Source: Caprimulgus europaeus (lineage: Eukaryota > Chordata > Aves > Caprimulgiformes > Caprimulgidae). Taken from it: a stretch of 64,000 bases of DNA. The DNA lies in NCBI GenBank assembly GCA_907165065.1, contig OU015525.1:577754-641753 (forward strand), in the 5' to 3' direction. Below are positions 21,001 through 36,000 of this stretch, piece after piece; the first letter of the stretch is position 1, and the number at the start of each line of letters is the position of its first letter. Below the pieces are notes generated by a model. It saw only the letters and a list, made by a program, of their open reading frames with translations. It searched no databases and was not told the DNA's origin. Both the position numbers and the translations under genes were made by a program.

Positions 21001-24000
21001 CTGAGATGTGAGGAAGAAATTGTTTGGTGTGAGGGTGGTGAGACCCTGGCCCAGGTTGGCCAGAGAAGCTGTGGCTGCTCCTCCCTGGAAGTGTTCTGGG
21101 CCAGGTTGGATGAGGCTTTGAGCAACCTGGTCTAGTGGAAGGTGTCCCTGCTGCTGGCAGGGGGGTTGGGACCGGATGAGCTTTAAGGTCCCTCCCAACA
21201 CAAACCAGTCCATGATTCGATGATTCTCTGACACGAGGGAACAGCAACATCCCTGGGTCTCACTCCATTTCTGGCTGCCAACCACCTCACAGGAACCACA
21301 GCCCCTGGCTCCCCCGTGTGCCTCACTCCAGCGCCGCCTCCCCGGCTCCCGGGGCGGCCCCACGGAGCGGGGGCTCTCAGAGCCCCCCGTGGTCTGCGTT
21401 TCCACCTGATGAAGTGCTGACAGCCAGCCTGGGCCGTGTGGCCTCGCTCTGGGTGGGCTGTTTTACAGTCTGAGAAGTAGTGATGTAAAAACAGCACCTT
21501 CTGACTGAACAGATCTGCTCCCCGGGGGTCTGTCCCTCCTCCCCGGCAGGCAGAGGTGCTGCATCCCGGTGTCACTGAGCCAGGGAAGCCCCGATCCTTG
21601 GGAGGACTGATGGAGGGAGCAGAAAGCAAGAGGGACTCTGCCTCTTGTGGAGGGAACCAGTGGAGGTGGCAGTGCAGGAGCAGCAGCTTTAGATGGGGGA
21701 AAAAGCACATTTGGATGTGGATGGTGATGGGGAAACTCCATCTGCCAGTGCCTCTCGGTGCCTGCAGCACTCTGGCTGCTGCCCCTGCACGCACGTTAGG
21801 GCAGTGCAGCCTCCTGCAAGCCCCAGTCCTCCACATCTGAAGCACTGAAGATGTTCAGAGCTGTTTTAAATCCCTGGATTCCTTTCCTTTTCAAAGGTTC
21901 CATGTTTTACACCCAAGAAGACAGAGCAGCTCGGCAATGATCCTCATATTTACGTAGGGAACAAGCAGTCCCCTGACCCCTGCGCTCTCCCCAGGCCATC
22001 CCATCACTGTTTGGACCTGTCCTACACCTCGGGGTGTAGGACAGCAGAGCCCAGACCCCACCAGCCTGCAGACAACAACCAGAGCTTTCAGCAACACTTC
22101 CTGCAATGATAGCCTGTGACATAAGCCTGGAGGGGGAGGAGAGACCCTAATTTAGAAAAGCTCGTTAGCTGGAGGCAGATGGCACGTGTCTTTGCATTAT
22201 TCCATAGATTATCTGGGAGTTCCATACTTTATCTAAAAGTATTTAAGGATGACACCTGAGATGGTTTTTCCTGGGCTTCTACTGCAGTGGGAGAGGGGAA
22301 ACTGGCCTAGATGGATTTTTGTCCTGATCTAGGATGTTTTTTATTACAGCAAAGCTTGATTAGCATCTTGGTGCGCAGTCAGGTTTGCAGTGGGAAGTTT
22401 CATTATCATTAAAAAAAAGGAAAATGCATCAGAAAAGTCATTTCAGCCCTGAGCTCTTCCAGCACAACGCTTCGTGACCGAGGTGTGGGAATTGTGTGCT
22501 GGCAAGAGACACCAAAGCAGCAGCTCTCAGGGCTGAAGTTTCCATTCATCCAAACCAGGTACAGCACGGACAACAAGCCGAGCAGATCTCCCTCCCTTCC
22601 CTGCCAAGACAACCTAAAAGGATGAGAAGCAGTTTTAGCCTCCACTGGCCACTCAGGATTTTGAGTTGCTGTGTCCAGTTGGCCGAGAAGTTTGTCACTC
22701 AGTGCCAATTTTTATAGGGCTTTTGGTTTTTTTTCCTGTTGTTTTACTACCTATGACATTAGGGAAGCTGAGCTCAGAGCCCTGGCAGCCCCCCACGCAG
22801 CGCAGAGCTCCCCTGCTCTCTCCCCCAGCGTTGCCAGGCCTGGGGCCAGCAGCAGCTCTGGAAATGCTAACCCTTGCTGTGCTCTGCACTGGAGAGAGGA
22901 AGAGGAAGAACTGGGGCAAAGCCGAGTGACCTCTGACATCTGCGAAGTGCGAGTCAAACTGCAAAATACAAACACAAGAGGGGATTCAAAACAGGACTCA
23001 CAACCAGGCACTGCTGAGGAATGAAAGGTTCGTTAATTCAAAGGCAAGGACAGTTAATTAACCGTGCTCCCTGCTTCTAAGCAGGCCCAGCACTGCGGAG
23101 CTGTCGGAGGAGCGAGCGGTTGCAGGCTGGCAGGATTGTGATTAACAACAACAACAACAGCAATTAAAAATCAAACACAAACACCAGCCCTGCAAAAGCA
23201 AAATGCAGGCAGCACAGGTTTGTTACAGCAGAGCCAAGCTTGGGTAGAAGTTTCTCACCCAAATTACTTCTGACGTGAGTCTGCTTAATGTATTAACTTC
23301 TGTGGGTGGCCAAGGCCAAGGGCACCCTGGCCTGGATCAGCACCAGTGTGGCCAGTAGGAGCAGGGAAGTTCTCTTCCCCCTGCACTGGGCACTGGTGAG
23401 GCCACAGCTCCAGTGCTGGGTTCAGTGTTGGGCCCCTGAGTCCAAGCAGGACCTGGAGGTGCTGGAGCGTGTCCAGAGAAGGGAACGGAGCTGGGGAAGG
23501 GTCTGGAGCACAAGTGTGCTGAGTTCAGGCTGAGGGAACTGGGGGTGCTGAGCCTGGAGAAAAGGAGGCTGAGGGGAGACCTTCTGGCTCTGTCCAAGTC
23601 CCTTGGAGGAGGGTGCAGAGAGGTGGGGGTGGGTCTGTTCCACCAAGGACCAAGGGACAGGACAAGAGGAAATGGGCTCCAGTTGTGCCCAGGGCAGCTG
23701 AGATGGGATGTGAGGAAGAATTTCTTTGCTGAAAGGGTTCTGAGGCATTGGAAGGGGTTGCCCAGGGCAGTGGTGGAGTCCCCAGCCCTGGAGGGATTGA
23801 AGAGTCGTGTAGACACAGTGCTGAGGGACAGGGGTCAGTGGGGACTGGGCAGTGTTGGGCTCATGGTGGGACTCCAGGAGCTTCAAGGGCTTTTCCAGTT
23901 GAGACAGTTCTGGGGTTCTGTGAAGAGCAGAGGCTGGAGACCCCTTTTGTTATTTGCTTTCCACTCCCTGGGGCAGGGACAGCTTTTCTGTTCAACTCTG

Positions 24001-27000
24001 CCCAGCACCATGCACCCATGGGGTCACTCCCAAGATGCTCCAACTCTTACAAATCCATGTGGCAAACAGACCAAGAGCTGAGAGGGACACAGGACTACTG
24101 CAGGGCTGGGGTCCCTTCCTGGCCAGATCCCTTCCTTCTGGGATGTCCTTGGAAGGAACTGCAAGCAGATGAGAGACTCACAGAGCTGCTTGCAAAATGC
24201 AGGAGGAAGAGGCACCAAAAGAAGAAGCAGCAGCACAAGCCCTTCTCTTTAAATGGTTCTAAGAAGCTCTCTGAGTTGAAGTGTGGAGCTCAGAGTCTGC
24301 AGGGCCAGGGGGCAAATGTTTTCTGTGTCCTTTGCCTGCTTCTGCACAGCCCCTGAGAGCTCTCAGTAATTCAGAGACACTCCCAGCTGCACTTTTTTCC
24401 CCATTTTTATTACCTTTAAATGGCCAGATTCAGCTTCTGCTGAGCTGTACAATAAAAGCTGTCTCTTTTTAAGGACAGCTGGTATTGGAGAGATGGATTG
24501 CAGTGCCCTGGACAGGTCTATAAATAGGTGAAGCTACAGACAAACATCTCCTCCAAAGACAAACATCTCCAGCCAAACAGCTCCTCCAAGGGCAAACATT
24601 TCCTCCAAGACCAAACATCTCATCCTTTGTCAGTGACATGGACAGTGGGACCAAGTGCACCCTCAGCAAGTTTGCTGGTGACACCAAGCTGTGTGGTTGG
24701 GTTGACACGCTGGAGGGAAGGGCTGGCATCCTGGGGACCTGGACAGGCTGGAGAGTGGGATCAGGCAAACCTCATGGAGTTCAACAAGGGCAAGGTCCTG
24801 CACCTGGGTCAGGCAACCCCAAGCACAAACCCAGGCTGGGTGCAGAATGGCTGGAGAGCAGCCCTGAGGAGAAGGACTTGGGGTGCTGGGGGAGGAGAAG
24901 CTCCACATGAGGCGGCACCGAGCGCTGGCAGCACAGAGCCAATAACTGTGCCCTGGGCTGGGGAGGGACTTTGGCCAAGGGCAGGGAGTGACAGAACAAG
25001 GGGTGATGGCTTGAAAGTGGCAGAGGGGAGCTGGAGCTGAGATGTGAGGAAGAAATTCTTTGGTGTGAGGGTGGTGAGACCCTGGCCCAGGTTGGGCAGA
25101 GAAGCTGTGGCTGCTCCTCCCTGGAAGTGTTCTGGGCCAGGTTGGATGAGGCTTTGAGCAACCTGGTCTAGTGGAAGGTGTCCCTGCTGCTGGCAGGGGG
25201 TTGGGACTGGATGAGCTTGAAGGTCCCTTCCTACCCAAACCATTTGATGATTCTGTGTCACACTGTCATCACTTTGGGTGCATGAGTCTGTAGCAGCCTC
25301 TGGCTAAAAGAGCTCTCTGCTGCCTTCCAGGTGTCCAAAATTAATTGTGTCTTCTCCAAATTGTTTTTATACCATAAGGACAGAAAGTCTGTCCTGGCAT
25401 TAAGTCCAGTGCTGTTTTCCCCAGAACACAGGGAGAATTGGAAGTGGGGGAGATGTGAGAAGTGGCTGAGATCTCAGTATGGTCAAGGGAGAAGTTCCTG
25501 GCAGTTCAATATGGACAAAGAACTTCCTAAGAGTTTTTCATCCCAACGCTTGCAGTTGCATCTGTGAGCACTGTGTGGTGATAAAAGACATGAGACCACA
25601 CATTGGATCCTTAATCAAAAGCTACCCATCAACCTTCAGCCTGCCACCCACTGAGTCCAGCTGAAGTTGGATGCAAGCTGTGTCCCAGCAAAGGAGTGGA
25701 AGAAGATATTCACCACGAGCAGAACTGGGTGGGCAAACGATGGTTTAATGTCAATCTTCCTCTCTGATTAAAGTGGAGGACAGCTGGGAGAGGTAGAAGC
25801 AGAGGCAGTGGTACATCCTGCCAGAGCTGGCTCATGGAGAAACGCTGCCCACAGCAGCTCCAAGTGTCACCAACAGGTAAATCCATCAGGATTAAACCTT
25901 CCAGCCAGCACAACTGGAAGCTGTCTGCACCGGGTGCCTGTCAGAGCTGCCTTTGGACTGCAAGTACAATGCAGAAGCTTTCCTACATGTGCTGGGTGTG
26001 AGGTGGAACACAGCAGTGAGTCATCCCCACGCTGGAGCAGCAGGCAGTTTGAACAAGCCCTGATTTAGCACAGTCATTTTTATCCATTCTTATTTGGGCA
26101 TTTCACGTGGCCCCACGCAGCAGAGCGCCGGGTCCCTCACACGGTTTGGTTCCGCGTGTGGGGTCAGGTGGTGGCTCCAAGCTGAAGAGGAATGGGAGAG
26201 GAAAATATCTACCCAGAAGAGGAATGGGAGAGGAAAATATCTACCCTGGCACTTGGAGGGAGGGCTGTGGTCAGAGCCACAGGTCAGCTCCTTGGACAAA
26301 TGACCACGTTTGCCTCCAAGGCTGGTTGGAAGCTAAAAGCTTAATGGCACAGAGTGGTGGGATGGTTGGCAGGATGTGAGCCTGGCTGATCTCAGCACAG
26401 CACTTACTTGTCGAGGCAGGCAACGCTGAGGCACTTTTCCTGGGGCTGAGGCTGTGTGGTGCTGTCGCCGGCTGCAGCGGTCGTAGTGCTGGGTTCATTC
26501 TCCTGCAGGATGGAGTCAATGAACATGGAGGGGGACAGAGGAGTTTCAACAGCAGGGGGGTTCCCTGGGCTGGCCTCCTCTATCTTGGGGCTGCGGACGG
26601 GACTGGGGGGCTCTTCTTTAATGCGGACCACAGGACTACTCCTGGGAGAGACAGAAAGAAATGGGGTAAAAATCCCACACTGGCACATTCCTGATTTCTC
26701 AGATCTGCTTCCACACAACAGGGCAAAAAATCCTCGTGGCTGCTGCTGCCTTTTCACGTGCCAAGCCTCCCAAGTCAGCTACAAAGCTGTGGTTGAACAA
26801 ATACCTGAATATTTCCTCTCTGATCCTGATCCTAATCAGCTCCCCTGAGGCAGCAGCGTCCCGCGCTGTGACTGCAACCGCAGCCTGATTTCTCGCGGCT
26901 AAAGGTCGGGGACGCTGCTCAGCGCAGGCCCTGCCGTGCACCCAGCCCTCTCCAGGTGAAGGAGGGTGTGATTTTAATGGAACAGTGAAAATAACAGAGC

Positions 27001-30000
27001 TTTGGATGTGGACATAGCCTAAAAGGCACAGAAGCAGCTCAGTGCACACACCCTTTTGTTAACAGTCACCGCTGAGCTGTGTGTGACGCCATCGTCACCG
27101 GAGCGGAGGCTGCCGCGATTTCACGGCTCCCCCAAGGTCAGTGCAGTGACTCCTTCGTGCTGACAAAGCCTGGGATCAACCTTTACCTCAGCACCCAGGC
27201 ATCTGCACATGCACTGCTTTTATGGCAAGGGAAGAGGATTTCTTTGATCAGCCCTCATTTTACTACTCAAACCCCCTGCTTCGGGGGGTGGTAGAGGGGC
27301 GATTGGTCCTACTGGAAAGGACAGCAACTACCAAAGCACAGAGCAGAGGGCCATTAAACAAACATATGGTCTGTGTTTAAGAGAGAGTGCTCCTGGCAGA
27401 GGGTATTAAAGGCAATAAATGGCATTTGTGGGTGATTCAGCACCTCGGGGGAAGTGCCAGTGCCAGGAATAAGCTATTAAAGAGGAAGGAAAAAGGAGTT
27501 GGGAGACCACAAGGTGCTCGGGAAAGAGGGGCTCTCCTGGCCTGTGGAGGCTCAGGAAGCTGCAGAGACACTGAGGCTTGGTGGGGCTGCAGGGAGGAAG
27601 GACTGACCCAACACCTCGAGGGAGGAAGGACTGACCTGACACCTCGAGGGATGCAACCAGGGGTCTCACTGATGCAGAATGGTGTCAGCACAGGCACCCA
27701 AGGCTGAATATCACCTATGGCACCTGGGGACAGCTCTCACCTCTGCCAGAGCCTCTAAATCTGAAGGAGTTGAAAATGCTGGGCACTGCCTGACCCATAT
27801 TTGCTGCAGATTCTCAGCCTCCTCACCTGGGCTGTTTGGGACAGAGATGTCATTGTTCTTCTCAGTTACTTGGGAATGAAGCTGCTTTCTGCCCCTCCTC
27901 CCCTGTGCAGGAAGATTACAAGGGCAGAGCAAAGCTAATCCTGCTCCCAGGATGCTGATAATTCACAGCACAGGGCAGACAGGCCACCAAAAACAGCTTC
28001 CTTCTGAAAACCAAACTGTGACCTGCTCCCAGGACAGGTCCACACTAGATGGGGCAGGTAGAGGAGTGAGTGTTGTTTGGAAAACAGGATTAAAGCTGAA
28101 CAAAACCAAACCAACCAACCAAAAATCTGCTGAGGTGGCAGTGTCCTGAATGAGACTATCCTGGAGGGACAGGTCCTGTGTTCTGTAAAGTCCTGGTGAG
28201 GCAAGTGGGATTGAGTTGAAACGGCCTCCAGTTGTGCCCAGGGCAGCTGAGATGGGATGTGAGGAAGAATTTCTCTGCTGAAAGGGTTCTGAGGCATTGG
28301 AAGGGGTTGCCCAGGGCAGTGGTGGAGTCCCCATCCCTGGAGGGATTGAAGAGTCGTGCAGACACAGTGCTGAGGGACAGGGGTCAGTGGGGACTGGGCA
28401 GTGCTGGGTTCATGGTTGGACTCCATGAGCTCAAAGGGCTTTTCCAACCCAGGCCATTCTGGGATTCTGTGTGATTCTAAGAATTTTTAACAGAAGCAGC
28501 AGGTTACACTGGTGTTTGAGTCCTCAGCTCACTGGGAAACACCCTCTCCTTGCACAGATGGCTCCAGCTTTTCCGAGAGCAAGAGCCTACCTTTCGTCGA
28601 GGCTGCCGCTGGGAGAGGCGGAAGGGCTGGACTGGGCAAGCTCGGTCACGTCAGAGATGATGGGGCCAGAGGTGGCTGAAGAATCCGGGGAATAGAGGTT
28701 GGAGCCACTGTATGCTGGGGAAGAAGCCTGAAATGACAAGCACAGCATTGGTGGTGTGAAGCACCAGGCACGTGCTGTCCCACGGGGATGAGACACAGCA
28801 GAATCCCAACCCACCCAAGGCAGGAGGCGAGGTGGGACTCAACACAATGCCCAGAACACACTTTGGCCAACCCAAAGCATGACTAAAAAAATAATAATAA
28901 TCAGATTTCTGTCCTGTAAACTTAATTTTCTTGGAAATAATGAAATTTAAAAAGTAAAAATATAAAAATATTGGATCCTTCTTCTGGATTGTTCACACTT
29001 GAGCTTTTAGAAGCCCAGATTTTCAGCTTTCACCTTCTCCTACAACTCCATTCTTTTATTCCTAAAGGAAAAGTGAAATTTGTATGACTAAGACCTACAG
29101 AAGTGAGGAACACAAAGATTTCCAGGCTGCAGCAGCACATGAAATTGGTGCATTTTGGTATCAGTGTTGTTGAGGGGTGAATTCATAGAGACCTGGATCT
29201 CCTCTTTGTGTATCAGCGTTTGTCTGTTCAGAAGACAAAGGAAACTCCAGATGAGGAGATGCACCCAGGAGTGTCAGACAACCAGCAGGGATGTGGAGAA
29301 TCCCCTGAGCCATCCTCACCTGCAGGGACACCTTCCACTAGACCAGGCTGCTCAAAGCCTCATCCAACCTGGCCGAGAACACTTCCAGGGAGGAGCAGCC
29401 ACAGCTTCTCTGGCCAACCTGGGCCAGGGTCTCACCACCCTCACACCAAACAATTTCTTCCTCACATCTCAGCTCCATCTCCCCTCTGCCACTTTCAAGC
29501 CATCACCCCTTGTTCTGTCACTCCCTGCCCTTGCCCAAAGTCCCTCCCCAGCCTTCCTGGAGCCCCTTCAGGTACTGGAAATCCTCGTTTAAAGCCACAG
29601 ACTCCTGTTGTCCTAATTTTTTAGGCTGCCCAGGGAAGTGGTGGAGTCAAGATTCCTGGAGGGATTTAAAAGACCTGGAGGTGCTGGAGCGTGTCCAGAG
29701 AAGGGAACGGAGCTGGGGAAGGGTCTGGAGCACAAGGGTGCTGAGTTCAGGCTGAGGGAACTGGGGGTGCTGAGCCTGGAGAAAAGGAGGCTGAGGGGAG
29801 ACCTTCTGGCTCTGTGCAAGTCCCTGACAGGAGGGTGCAGAGAGGTGGGGTTCAGTGTCCTTGTCACACACGACTGTGCCTGTTCTTGACCATGACTTCT
29901 GGGTTCCCTCTGGTTTCTGCAAGCCTGAGGTGGCATTCTTCAGCAAACAAAGGACACGATGACGTGGCAGCAGTCACAGAGATGCAGAGTCACCGTGGGC

Positions 30001-33000
30001 ACAGGGACAGCTGCTACTTTGCTGCAGTGACACAGAATCAAGTCCCAGTGAGTGGCACAGGATGGATCTCAGCAATGTCACTGCCAGGACTGCCCATGCC
30101 CCACCCTCTCTGGGGTTTTATGCCACGTTCTCTGTCTTGCTGTGACAACACCTTTTGATTTTTCAGTGTCAGAGCAGGGACTCGGCTGCGCCAGGACCCA
30201 GCGTCCTTGCTGGCAGCTCGCTCGGAAAAAACTCCTCAACTCTCATTTCTCATTTCTCTTTGGAGCTGAACATCATGAACACTGAAGGATGAGAAGGTGA
30301 CCACCTGTGTTTCCCATAACTGGGACAATCAGGTAATACCTGGAAGAGCTCCCAGCAGCTCTGGGTAAGAATTTGCTGCGTGTGAGGATAAAAGCACTTT
30401 TAAAACAGAGATCATAGGATTAGAGAGGAGCTGGAATGGGAACAGAGAGCTCCCACCGAGGGTGGTCTGACTGCAGGAGAGCTCTTTAACAGGGTTTAGC
30501 TATTTTGGTTCTCTGCTCAAAAATTCACCAGGATCACTGTGGCACCCCAGGCAGCTCCACGGCAGCAGCCAGCGCCTGGAACCCGCTGCTCCGAACAGGA
30601 CGTCCCCGCGGCGGCACGGGCAGGATTGAGCCTTGGAATTGGGGACAGCTTTTCCTCTCCTACAAAGAGCTGATCTGAAAGCTGAGCTGTGTCCCCAGTG
30701 CACAGCCTCGCTCGGGGACCCAGCACTGCCACAGGATCAGGGTAAAGACGAATCTTGATTTACGCAACAGCTTTGGCCAAGAACCACCGGCTGGTGTCCC
30801 TGTGCCAGGCAGGCAGGGTGCCTCCGACCACGAGAGAGACCTTGAAGTGAACTGATGGTTTCCCAGGACACACACTGATGTGGAATCACAGACTGGTGGG
30901 GTGGGAAGGGACCTCAGGAGATCTCCAGCCCAACCCCCCTGCCAGAGCAGGGTCCCTACACCAGGTTGCACAGGAAAGTGTCCAGGTGGGTTTGAACATC
31001 TCCAGAGATGGAGACTCCACGCCCTCTCTGGGCAGCCTGGCCCAGGGCTCCGGCACCCTCACAGGGAAGAAGTTTCTCCTTCAGTTTGTGCAGAACTTCT
31101 GGTGTCCCAGTTTGTGCCCATTGCCCCTTGTCCTGTCACTGCCACCACTGAGAAGATCCCAACCCCATCATGGCCCCCACCCTTCAGCTATTGACAGACA
31201 TTGATCAGATCCCCTCTCAGGCTGCTCTGCTCCAGGCTGAACAGTCCCAGCTCTCTCAGCCTCTCCTCACACAGGAGATGCTCCAGCCCCTTCATCATCT
31301 TTGTGGCCTCCCCTGGACTCTCTCCAGCAGTTCCCTGTCCCTCTGGAACTGGGGAGCCCAGAACTGGACACAACACCCCAGCTGTGGCCTCACCAGGGCA
31401 GAGCAGAGGGGCAGGAGAACCTCCCTGGACCTGCTGGCCACGCTCTTCTCAATGCCCCCCAGGAAACCATTGGCCTTCCTGGCCACAGGACACACTGCTG
31501 GCTCATGGCCACCCTGCTGTCCATGGACACCCAGGTCCTTTTCCTCAGAGCTCCGCTCCAGCAGGTCACCCCCAACCTGTCCTGGTGCCTGGGGTTGTTC
31601 CTCCCCAGGTGAAGGACTCTGCACTTGCTCTTGTTGAACCTCAGCAGGTTCCTCTCCACCCAACTCTCCAGCCTGTCCAGATCTCTCTGGATGCCAACAC
31701 ACCCCTTCTGGTGAATCAGCCATTCCTCCCAGTTTAGTGTCACCAGCAAACTGGCTGAGGGTGCACCCAGTCCCTTCATCCAAGTCACTGATGAAGATAT
31801 GGAATAGGACTGGGCCAAGCCCTGACCCTTGGGGACACCACTGACCCCAGGCCTCTTCACTGCTGACTAAAACCCTCTGAGCTCTGCCATCCAGCCAGTG
31901 CTGGTTCCTAAGAACCAGATCAACCAGATCTAAACCCAAAACAACCAGGTTAAGACACGAGATTAGCGGATTAGCAGAGCCTGAGGCGATTAACAGCCAA
32001 CAGTGACCAAACTGTCACACTCCTCCCAGCAGCACAAAGGGCTGATCTCCAGCTCGCCCTCAGGGAGGGTCATGGACGTGGTGTTCCAGCTCTGGGGGCA
32101 CAGGATGAGCCTTCCAAACCTGGTGGTGAGTCTGAGCCCACAGGGTGAGACCTGCATGGGCCATTCTCAGCACCCAAAGCATCGGGCGGTGTCATGACAA
32201 GAGGGTTTCAGTGCAGGGACAACTGCAGCTGTGGGGTCAAAGGGGAAATAGCAGATGAGGGCAGGGAGTGAAAGAACAAGGGGTGATGGCTTGAAAGTGG
32301 CAGAGGGGAGATGGAGCTGAGATGGGAGGAAGAAATTGTTTGGTGTGAGGGTGGTGAGACCCTGGCCCAGGTTGCCCAGAGAAGCTGTGGCTGCTCCTCC
32401 CTGGAAGTGTTCTGGGCCAGGTTGGATGAGGCTTTGAGCAACCTGGTCTAGTGGAAGGTGTCCCTGCTGCTGGCAGGGGGGTTGGGACTGGGTGAGCTTG
32501 AAGGTCCCTTCCCACCCAAATCAGTCTGGGATTCTATGAGGGATCCCACTCCTCTCCTCTGGCTCATGAGGCCGAGCAGACTCAACACACACAGCCCCAG
32601 GAGCGATGAGTCTGTATCTCCTCTGAAAGAGGATTCAGGACCAGCTTTAATGGGTTTGGAGGAGACTCCTTCTGTTCCCTGGCCACTGGACAGCCAGGGG
32701 AAGTAGCACATCAGAAGCTGCAGAGAAGGATGGGAAAGCAGAGACAGAAGTTCAGGATTCTCTCTGGCAACCAGTGATAGGACCAGGGGAAATGGCAGGA
32801 AGAGGTGGCAGGGGAGGGTGAGGTTGGCCATGAGGAAAAGGTTCTTGAGGCAGAGGGTGGTGGAGCACTGGCACAGGCTCCCCAGGGAGGTGCTGATGGC
32901 CCCAAGGCTGACAAGATTCCAGCAGCATTTGGCCAAGGCCCTCAGGGACATGGTGTGAATGTTGGGCTTGTCCTGTGCAGGGACAGGAGTTGGACTCCAT

Positions 33001-36000
33001 CATCCTTGTAGGTCCCTTCCCACTCACAATGTTCTGTGGTTTCATGCTTCTATGATTTCTTGGGATCCAGCAGCAATGTGCAGGACAGTCCAGAGCACAC
33101 TGACCTCCTAGAACAACGTGTCCCTGTGAGGCCACGTCCTGCAGGAACCTCGGTGAGATGCACCCTGGGGCGAGGCAGTGGGATAACTGCAGGGCATTCA
33201 CCCACCTGTCCTGGTTTGAGCTGGGCCAGATCTGGGTCTGATCAGCAGCCAGAACAGCGCTGGGGGTTGGGTTCAGCTGGGATTTGTTGGGAGAGAGACA
33301 CTGAGAACATCCCCGTGTTGGCATTGGTGTCCCTGGCACTGAAGGACTTTGTGTTTTGCTGCTCTGCAAAGTGCAAGAGCTCAGGGGTGAGGAATATTGA
33401 CATGGATCAGCTCCATGGGCACTGGGCTCTGCCAAGGGGCTGTTCCAGCTCCTGTCCCCCATGGGCAGGAGATCCATGAGGGGCTCTTCCTCTCTGGCTC
33501 TCTCTGGCTCTCGCTCAGGCTCTGGCTCTCCCGGGATTGCGGTTTCGGGTCGGGATTGTCGCTGCTCCGGGGTCGGACTGGGCTGGGTTGAGGGGTGGTG
33601 ACAATGGCCCTGGGGGTCACTCATTGGTGTATTTTATTACTATTATTATTATCATTATTATTTTAATATAATAATTATTATTTAATTTTTATTTCCATTA
33701 TTAAATGGTTCTTCTCTCACCCTAGGAGTCTCCTTACCCTTCCCCCCAGTCCTCTCTCCTAACCCCGAGGAGGAGTGAGCGAGTGGCTGGGTTTGGCTGC
33801 TAGTCCAGTGCTGGCCCAGTGCAACCACCACACCACTGTCACACAGCCAAGGCCTGAACATCCACATCCAACTCTGAACTCCTTTCTTCTGGACTCTACA
33901 TTGATGACATCTTGCAGGAGATCCCTTCAGCTTGAAAGCTACTGCTGCTCTCTCATCTCGAGGCTTTAACACCACACACCCTTCCTTACACTGGGGATTA
34001 TTCTGTTGGTTTTGCTCTGTTCTTCCCACCTTGCTCCCTGCCTCCATGGACACAATCCAGCTCTGATCATGGAATCACAGAATCCCAGACTGGTTTGGGT
34101 TGGAAGGGACCTTCAAGCTCACCCAGTGCCAACCCCCCTGCCAGCAGCAGGGACACCTTCCACTAGACCAGGTTGCTCAAAGCCTCATCCAACCTGGCCC
34201 AGAACACTTCCAGGGAGGAGCAGCCACAGCTTCTCTGGCCAACCTGGGACAGGGTCTCACCACCCTCACAGTGAAGAATTTCTCCCTCATATCTCATCTA
34301 AACCTCCCCTCTTTCAGTTTAGAGCCATTTCCCCTTGTCCTGTCATTAACTGCCCCCATAAAAAGTCCCTCCCCAGCTTTCTTGATCAGATTTCTCTGAT
34401 CACTTGGGTCTTTGCTACTTCAGGCCTGTGTCTCAGCCAAGCTTTAACCCACAGCACCTCCTCTGATGGAAAGGAGGTTTCTTTGGAGGGAATAATGTTG
34501 ATGATACATGATCACACATCAATTAGGCAATGTGAGCAAATGTTCAGCAGGGACTGACTGACATCAGAGGTGTTTTGTTTGTGTCAAAATCAAAACATGG
34601 ACCAAGTCAGCAGATGTAAGCTAAGGAAGGAGGCACCACTTCAACCATCTCTGCTTTCAGTGGAATTCAGCTAACTCCTCACTTGGTCTTCAAGCCAAAC
34701 CCTCAGCCCCATCACAACTATCACTGAGAATCACCAGCCAACAGCTCTCTCCACGTTGGCCAAGCTCGAATGCATCTGCCACCTCAAAGTACTTTGCCAA
34801 ACAAAACAAAGAGGTTGTGAGCAAATGGTTGTACAAAGACAAGACCAGCTGGAGAAGAGCCCAAAGCAGGTCCCTCCCCAGGAACCCAGGTCCCCATCCC
34901 CTGTGCCAGGGCGGCTGTGCTGTACTCACTGCGTACGGGGACGAGCCGTGGACGTGCTCCAGCGAGTACTGGCGGCTGTACTTCGGCATGGAATGTGCTG
35001 AACCGCTGTCGTTCAACATCAGGGGGCTGCAAAAGATTCCCAAACACCACAGCACTTACTGTGCTGCTCACACTGGGTCTTGGACACCACCTCTCCCCAG
35101 TAGAACCCACCCCAAAACTGGGTACCTGAACCCCCCCGAGGGGCCAACACACAACCGCCCCCAGGTCTGGGTGTCCTGGAGGGGCAAGTGCCCATAGGGG
35201 GTGGTTGTGTCCATAGAGCAGAGCAGGCAGCTCCAGGACACAGAGAAACACAATGAGCCCCCGTGACCAGCCCCCAGGCTACATTTTGCAAGTCTATTGA
35301 GCAGAAATGTAAAACCCCAGGCCTCAGAGGACTTCTTTATAGTCCCTGGTCACCTCCTCCTGCAGACCTGCATTGTCAGTGCTCTGCTTGGCTTCACCTC
35401 TCCATGGCCAACTGCTCCAAAGATGGATGACGTGCGGTCAGCTGTGAAACAACCACTTCTGGGGCCCTTTTTATGTACTTGAGTACTGTGGAGAAACTCT
35501 TTCTCCTTACAAGATCAATCATTTCAGCATGTCTTGGACATGATCACCGTATAAACCACTATCTTCATTAATACTAATCAAGCCTGCTGTGGTGTTGTCT
35601 GCCATATGGTGCTGCTGGGCACTGCTCAAACACAAAGGGACAGCCCCGCAGTTCGACAGGCGACACGGGACAGGAACAGGCACACAACAGAGTATCTGCC
35701 AGCTCTGTGCAAAAATCAGGTGGAGGAGGAGCCCAGCTCATCCAGGATGAGACTGGAAGAACAGGAGCCCAGCTCATCCAGGATGAGACTGGAAGAACAG
35801 GAGCCCATCTCATCCAGGATGAGACTGGAAGAACAGGAGCCCAGCTCATCCAGGATGAGACTGGGAGAACAGGAGCCCAGCTCATCCGGATGAGACTGGA
35901 AGAACAGGAGCCCAGCTCATCCAGGATGAGACTGGAAGAACAGGAGCCCAGCTCATCCAGGATGAGACTGGAAGAACAGGAGCCCAGCTCATCCAGGATG

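Noticed and set aside
20098..21405. A 435-codon minus-strand open frame.
   Set aside because: It is the antisense of a CR1 fragment extended into flanking DNA. Similar Ser/Pro/Leu-rich frames recur at every family B copy.
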